From the NCBI GenBank assembly GCA_946800325.1, contig OX326957.1:19813591-19877590 (forward strand): a DNA stretch of 64,000 nucleotides. Direction: 5' to 3'. The notes under the pieces are model-generated. The model saw only the letters and a list, made by a program, of their open reading frames with translations. It ran no database searches and was not told the DNA's origin. This document shows positions 58,996-64,000 of the stretch, piece after piece. Position 1 is the first letter of the stretch; each line of letters opens with the position of its first letter. The DNA is from Luzula sylvatica (taxonomy: Eukaryota > Streptophyta > Magnoliopsida > Poales > Juncaceae). The translations under genes and the position numbers were made by a program.

Positions 58996-59668
58996 CCGAT
59001 CCAGCCGAATCCGTATTGAAAAATATTGAAAAGTCAACAGTTCGAAATCGAAACCGAACCGAAACCGAATGACTCGAACCCGAAAGTGATCCGAACCCGA
59101 AATGGAACCGAAATCGAATGACTCGAATCCGAAATTGTTTCGAAACCGAATAATCCGAAATCCGAAATAAACCCGAAACATAATGATCCGAAATATGAAC
59201 GATCCGAAACAAAAATACCCGAAACTCAAAACGTGAAAGACCGAAAATTAATATATTATTGCTAAAATGTCTCCGAATCAATAAAATCTTCCAAATGATC
59301 CGAAAACTAAATTTTCGGAAAACTGAATGATTCGAAATTAATTTTCACGAAATCGAATGATCCGAAAATAGAAATAATCAAGAATCGAATATCCAAAACT
59401 GAAACGACTCGGAACCGAAAAGATCCGGAACCGAATAACCCGAAAATCGAAACGATCTGGAACCGAATGATTCGAAAACCGAAACGATCCGAAATCGAAT
59501 GAATCGAAAACCAAAACGATCCAGAACCGAATGGTCCGAAAATCGACACGTTTCGAACGCGAACGATCCGAAACCGAACGATCCGTGATTTGAACGACCC
59601 GATGACCCGAACGATCCGCAAACCGAAACGATCCGAACTCGACTCTCCCCGTCCGATTTCCGCCTCTA
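58996..59668. mobile_element. CCGAAA-rich hAT-type element with 8-bp TSD
   Basis: The perfect direct repeat CTTGTGAT (58988-58995 and 59669-59676) flanks a block made almost entirely of CCGAAACCGAA, GATCCGAAA and similar words. The empty site is seen in the related copy at 52325-52400. The left terminus lacks the expected inverse of TAGAGGCGGAAATCGG found at the right, so it is partly eroded. Confidence 0.7.
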
Positions 59669-59942
59669 CTTGTGATACTTAATTACATCACTAATTTCTG
59701 ATTTTTGTGCCGATAGTTTATTGGGTTCTGATGAGTGATAACATAGATGATTTTTTTCAGTGATGAATTATGAATTTTGAGTGATTTTCATAAACAAAAT
59801 ATACTTACTAAATTACAATATCAATATTTTCGAAGGTCAAATAATAAATTTTGCATTGTTAAAATATATCTTATCACTAATTATATATACTAGGAGATTA
59901 CCCGCGCTTCGCCGCGGTTTTGTTTCGTTTGTTTTACCATAC

Positions 59943-60032
59943 ATATTTGATCCCGAAAAATCATAATTATATATTATATGTATGTTTTACCATACATATA
60001 ATATATAATTATGATTTTTCGGGATCAAATAT
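59943..60032. repeat. Perfect 42-bp inverted repeat with 6-bp loop
   Basis: 59943-59984 is the exact reverse complement of 59991-60032; the loop is TTTTAC. The word TTTTACCATACATAT occurs both just left of the arm (59932) and across the loop. Confidence 0.97.
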
Positions 60033-60470
60033 TAGACTTTATGAAAACAAATATCATATTGATTAAAGAAGTTTGATGATGACAAAATTATTATATTATT
60101 TTTGAATATGACATATTGTGAAATATTTATTTAGTATTTTAATGCAACACATACAAAAAAGAATAAATGTCACTACAAAATAATAAAACAACATGTGTGG
60201 ACATAAACAAAAATCAAAACCATATGATATTTTAAATTTTCATATTTAAAATTAAGAATAATAACATTTTAAAAGTTAAAAAAATTTATTTGTGTCTGAT
60301 AAATTTTATGTTTCATGTTTATTATTAAAAAATATTATATAAGTTAAAGAAATTATTTGTGTTTAGTAAATAAATATTTTTCATTTTTTTTTAAAGATTA
60401 ACATGAAACTGTTTTAAGTAAAAATACAAATATAATATAATTGTTTTAAAAATAATAATAATAATAAGGA

Positions 60471-60779
60471 TGTGCAATTTTTTTCAATTATATGTTTAAA
60501 AATAATAATAATTACGATTACAAGTCATTAATGTAATTATATACTTTTTATATTTTTTTTTACATAATTGTTTTCATAATTTTAAGTTAGAGAAAAATAT
60601 TGAATATATGATAATAACATACCTAGTAGTATGTGCAATTGTTTTCAATTATAGTTTTAATAATAATTATTATTAGGCTTACAAGTCATTAATGTAATTA
60701 TATATTTTTTTATATTTTTTTTACATAATTGTTTTCAGAATTTTAAGTTAGAGAAAAATATTAAATATATGATAATATG
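60471..60779. repeat. Tandem duplication of about 160 bp
   Basis: TGTGCAATT..TTTCAATTAT, CATTAATGTAATTATATA, ACATAATTGTTTTCA.AATTT and AAGTTAGAGAAAAATATT recur with a 161-bp offset. Confidence 0.88.
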
Positions 60780-61499
60780 GATCTCAAAATAAAGATAAAA
60801 TTCAAGCGAATATATTTCTTAATTTTTTAAATTATATATGAAAATACTAACAATATTTGATGTATGTTTTATGATATTATATATTAATTTATTAATGTTA
60901 GATATTTAAACTCTTCAAATTATGTTTGTATTCACAATTAATCATGTAACATATTGTGCAAAAGTTCAAAATCAAATACAACTGGTCCAATATGAACCTA
61001 ACAAATAATATTTTGACACGTCATCAGTGTAAGGTGATGTGGTCTTCTAAAATTGCCTAAAACTATGTGTAAAATAAGGAACATATAAATATCTACAAAT
61101 AAAACATAATCACACAAAATCAAATGTTAATCTATGGTTCATATATTGTCATATATCATAATCTAATGGTTGAAATAATTGTGATGATGTGGCATGAGTT
61201 GTGATGATGTGGTTTGAGGAAATTTCATAAAGATGAGTCCAAAATAAGGGGATCGGTAAATTATTCGAAATTTTTTAGAGAAATACAGATCTCCCGGCCC
61301 CTACATAAATGCTGAGTGCGTACATTTATCCTTATTTTGTTATTGATTTTTTTTTCCTAACATGCCACGTGACAAATCCTAAATGTTGTGTGTGTCATTT
61401 ATTTTTATATTAGTATTTAAATTTTGTCGAGTGACAAGTAAAAAAAAATTTGGTAAAAAAATGAGGTATATATCTCTAGTTGCAGATAAAATCTCGTAA

Positions 61500-62030
61500 T
61501 AACCTGATGTTTGTTCTTTTTAATTTTGAAAAATGAGTTATGTATATTTGCTTCTAAGTTCGCTGGTATCGTGAACAAATTTGTGAAATTTATTCAATAA
61601 TAATAAATAATTTCAGTTCAAATAAAGTTCTTAATATTTATTATCACTTTGTATTAATCCTCCCATGCCTGTTCGTCGTCATTTTAAGGTACTACAAAAA
61701 TTAATCTTCATAAATTAAATTCTAATATGATTTGTTTTCTTATATGCATAATTTTTTTAATACTTCAGGGATCCTGAGAACTAATACTTTATTTGTTAAA
61801 TTTCAATTTCAATTAATATCACATTTTGTTTATTACTTTGGGGTCGTCATGTTGCAGTCTATGTTGGCATTTTTTTTTTTTGATGGCATGTAAATGTAAC
61901 AAGATGTATCTTACTAGACCTTTTATATTATCATATTTTTTTATTCTATAAAATATTAAATGTTTTATCACGTAGATTATTGATGACTTGTAACGCAATT
62001 AAGTTTTGTCAATATATTTGAAAAAATAGA
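61500..62030. repeat. Member of the 52-62 kb duplicated family
   Basis: Matches 52500-52900 in its first half and 56991-57250 in its second half, and so links the two. Confidence 0.65.
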
Positions 62031-62550
62031 TACAATCATATCTCGCATCACGCTAAGATTTTTTAATAATCATATACAATTGCAATATATATGATATGAT
62101 ATATATTGCCATTTAAATATATAGCCATATAGGCTCAACTAATTTCGTTCAATATCCTAATGTAAATCATTTCACCATTCTTGATGGAAAACTAAGAGCA
62201 GCAAGCAAATGCTTCCTCCTCCTTCAAAAAGAAAATCTCCAAATTTTCTTAAGACGAAGGAAAACAGAAAACAAAATTTGTTCACGACCCCAATTTGGAA
62301 ATTAATTTAAAACTCTTTAAGTTAATCATGATTAAGCCATATTAATCACGGTTCTATTTATCAATCTAAAAATTTGAGACTAAACTAACATCCTTTAAAT
62401 AAACATTCTAAACTTAGATTTAACTCTAAAAATCTCTAGTCACATCCTTCTTCCCAATCCATACGCATTTTCATCTCATTATTTGTATTTCTTACTTTTC
62501 ATGTTTTTTGTTCTTTATTAGATTATTTTTTCATGACAGAATTATTTCTT

Positions 62551-62691
62551 GGATAGTGATATTGACAGGAAAAATAAATACTAGATACAGGAAATTTTAT
62601 TCAAATTTGACATGAATTAAAACTAAAATTACCATTTCAAATTTAAATTTTCTGTTCCCAGTAATTTTATTTCCTGTCAATATCATTACCC
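62551..62691. mobile_element. Mutator-type miniature element with 9-bp TSD
   Basis: Ends GGATAGTGATATTGACAGG and GGGTAATGATATTGACAGG (reverse complement of the right end). Perfect 9-bp flanking repeat TTATTTCTT (62542-62550 and 62692-62700). 141 bp. Confidence 0.85.
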
Positions 62692-62700
62692 TTATTTCTT

Positions 62701-64000
62701 AATGTGTGGTTCTTTTCACTATTCATCCAAATTGCTAATTAATGTTTTACTGTAACAATGCCCATCTTAAATACAAACTCATAGAATAATTAAGGTAACT
62801 AATTTTCAAACTGTTAAATTAGAAAAACAGACTCACAATTTTATCAAAAGAAATCAAGACAAATTATACACTTACCTCGTAATTTTGTGTTACTGTACCT
62901 TACATTGTTCTATAGACTACTAATGAGAGAGAGAGAGAGAGATCACGATAAAGGGAGATTGAGAGAAAGGGAGTGTTTTTGTGAAGAGAAGGGTAGAATT
63001 GTCAATAAACTACTCTCTGTTAATTCTAACATTAAATGTTAAATATGAATAATTTTGATATAAATTTTGTTTAAAGGGACAAAAACAATATTAATGATTT
63101 AAAAGGGATTAATTTGTTATTTAAATCTTACACAAGGATACACATGTAATTCTCTCTTTCAATTAAAAGTTTTTCATGAGAAATTTTCTATTGGGGGGTT
63201 TTGTGAATTGTTTCCAATGAATTCTCCTAATTTGTGGAAATGATGCTGATTTTTAGTTTAAATTGAATTTTGGACAAAACTTATGCACAAATTAATCGAT
63301 AATAATATTTCGATACGTTTATTTAATTAAAAATCTTTATGAGAAAATGTTTGTTGGGGATCTTCATGAATTTTTGTTACAATGTATTGAATAACTAAAT
63401 TGTAGAATCCGCAACGAAGCGCCGAAATTTTCTTGTACTTAGAATTTCCCTAAAAAAATATTGTAATAAATAAAATAATGGGGGACATAAATGAAATACA
63501 AATATAATAAAATATTCGAAAATGTTGTAATATATAATAAAATTCATAATAAAGTTTTACAAATTCAAGTTAACAATTTAGAAATTTAAATCATAAAAAG
63601 ATGGGTTTTTAAAAAAGGTATGAATTTTTGACATAGACCAAGGATGTGAATTACCAAGAATACCCCTCCCTCCTCCTTAATATATAACTATAAGCCTATT
63701 AATTTACATGAATACCTTTCTCCCTCCTCCATTTTCCTCTTTCCGAAATAGCAAGAAAAATTGAAGAAAATATCAGGTAATAGATCTCTTTTATTTATTA
63801 ACATTGTTTTATCTTGTGAGTTTTTTTTTCCAAATTCCACTTGGTTTTGAGTTATGTAAATTAGAGTTTTATCAAAAAAAAAATGGTGTTGTAATGTTCT
63901 ATGGATTTGATTTGTTACATAATTTGCTGCATAGTTTTAGAAGCAGAAAATCAACTTCAGTACATTGGGTTGATTGGTTGGGTTTCAATATCATATTGGT
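62701..64000. other. A+T-rich sequence to the window end
   Basis: Contains a short (GA)n at about 62926-62942 and a GC-rich word (GAATCCGCAACGAAGCGCCG, 63406-63425) resembling a decayed Helitron 3' hairpin. 63700-63780 has a CT-rich stretch and TATATAA that could belong to a promoter of a gene beyond the window. No coding exon recognised. Confidence 0.35.

Larger units (their letters stand above)
59890..61285 (-). mobile_element. Helitron-like element, minus strand, 5' end uncertain
   Basis: On the minus strand the element ends with a GC-rich hairpin (stems 59913-59917 and 59902-59906), then GTAATCTC, then CTAG (59893-59890) and host T. The 5' end should lie to the right; GATGATGTGG repeats near 61160-61215 look like 5' subterminal sequence, but no TC start could be fixed. 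No Rep/helicase coding. Confidence 0.55.

Overview
This is plant nuclear DNA, very probably from a eudicot. The evidence is the short-intron genes with GT-AG junctions, a CAR-type C2 protein, a photorespiratory aminotransferase with a peroxisomal tail, an EAR-motif ERF repressor, Ty1/copia elements and many small hAT, Mutator and Helitron elements in very A+T-rich spacers. The species cannot be fixed from the sequence.

Layout. 1-0.73 kb: 3' end of a deleted copia element with its LTR. 0.75-5.2 kb: direct duplications of a TATA-bearing non-coding segment, interrupted by a tRNA-derived SINE and a hAT miniature element; a third copy lies at 13.7-14.7 kb. 6.8-13.7 kb: a copia element with one uninterrupted 1.3-kaa polyprotein frame but incomplete LTRs. 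15.0-15.8 kb: a three-exon CAR (C2-domain ABA-related) gene. 15.8-24.8 kb: a truncated copy of the eEF1B-gamma gene, an orphan golgin-84-like first exon, a 1.8-kb array of 38-bp repeats, a hAT-like element carrying a nested Mutator-like element, and the complete seven-exon eEF1B-gamma gene. 25.7-43.3 kb: a mosaic of direct duplications of one non-coding repeat family, holding hAT transposase remnants, a detached aminotransferase exon, a GH17-like scrap, a 5'-truncated LINE and a broken tail-anchored-like gene end. 43.4-48.2 kb: the main gene island, with a 13-exon glutamate:glyoxylate aminotransferase (minus) divergent from a DUF952 gene (plus), followed by an intronless ERF repressor. 48.3-64 kb: no confident gene; miniature elements, two Helitron ends, microsatellites and another set of direct duplications.

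Five intact host genes are supported: CAR, eEF1B-gamma, GGAT, DUF952 and ERF. They are ordinary housekeeping, photorespiration or regulatory genes and do not form a pathway. The aminotransferase and DUF952 genes share a 621-bp divergent promoter with two CACGTG boxes. The rest of the window is dominated by duplication and transposition. I saw no CRISPR array, rRNA, canonical tRNA gene or clearly new enzymatic system. The most unusual features are the 38-bp hairpin array next to the orphan golgin exon, the element-within-element insertion, the duplication mosaic with a stranded aminotransferase exon, and a perfect 42-bp inverted repeat beside a Helitron terminus.
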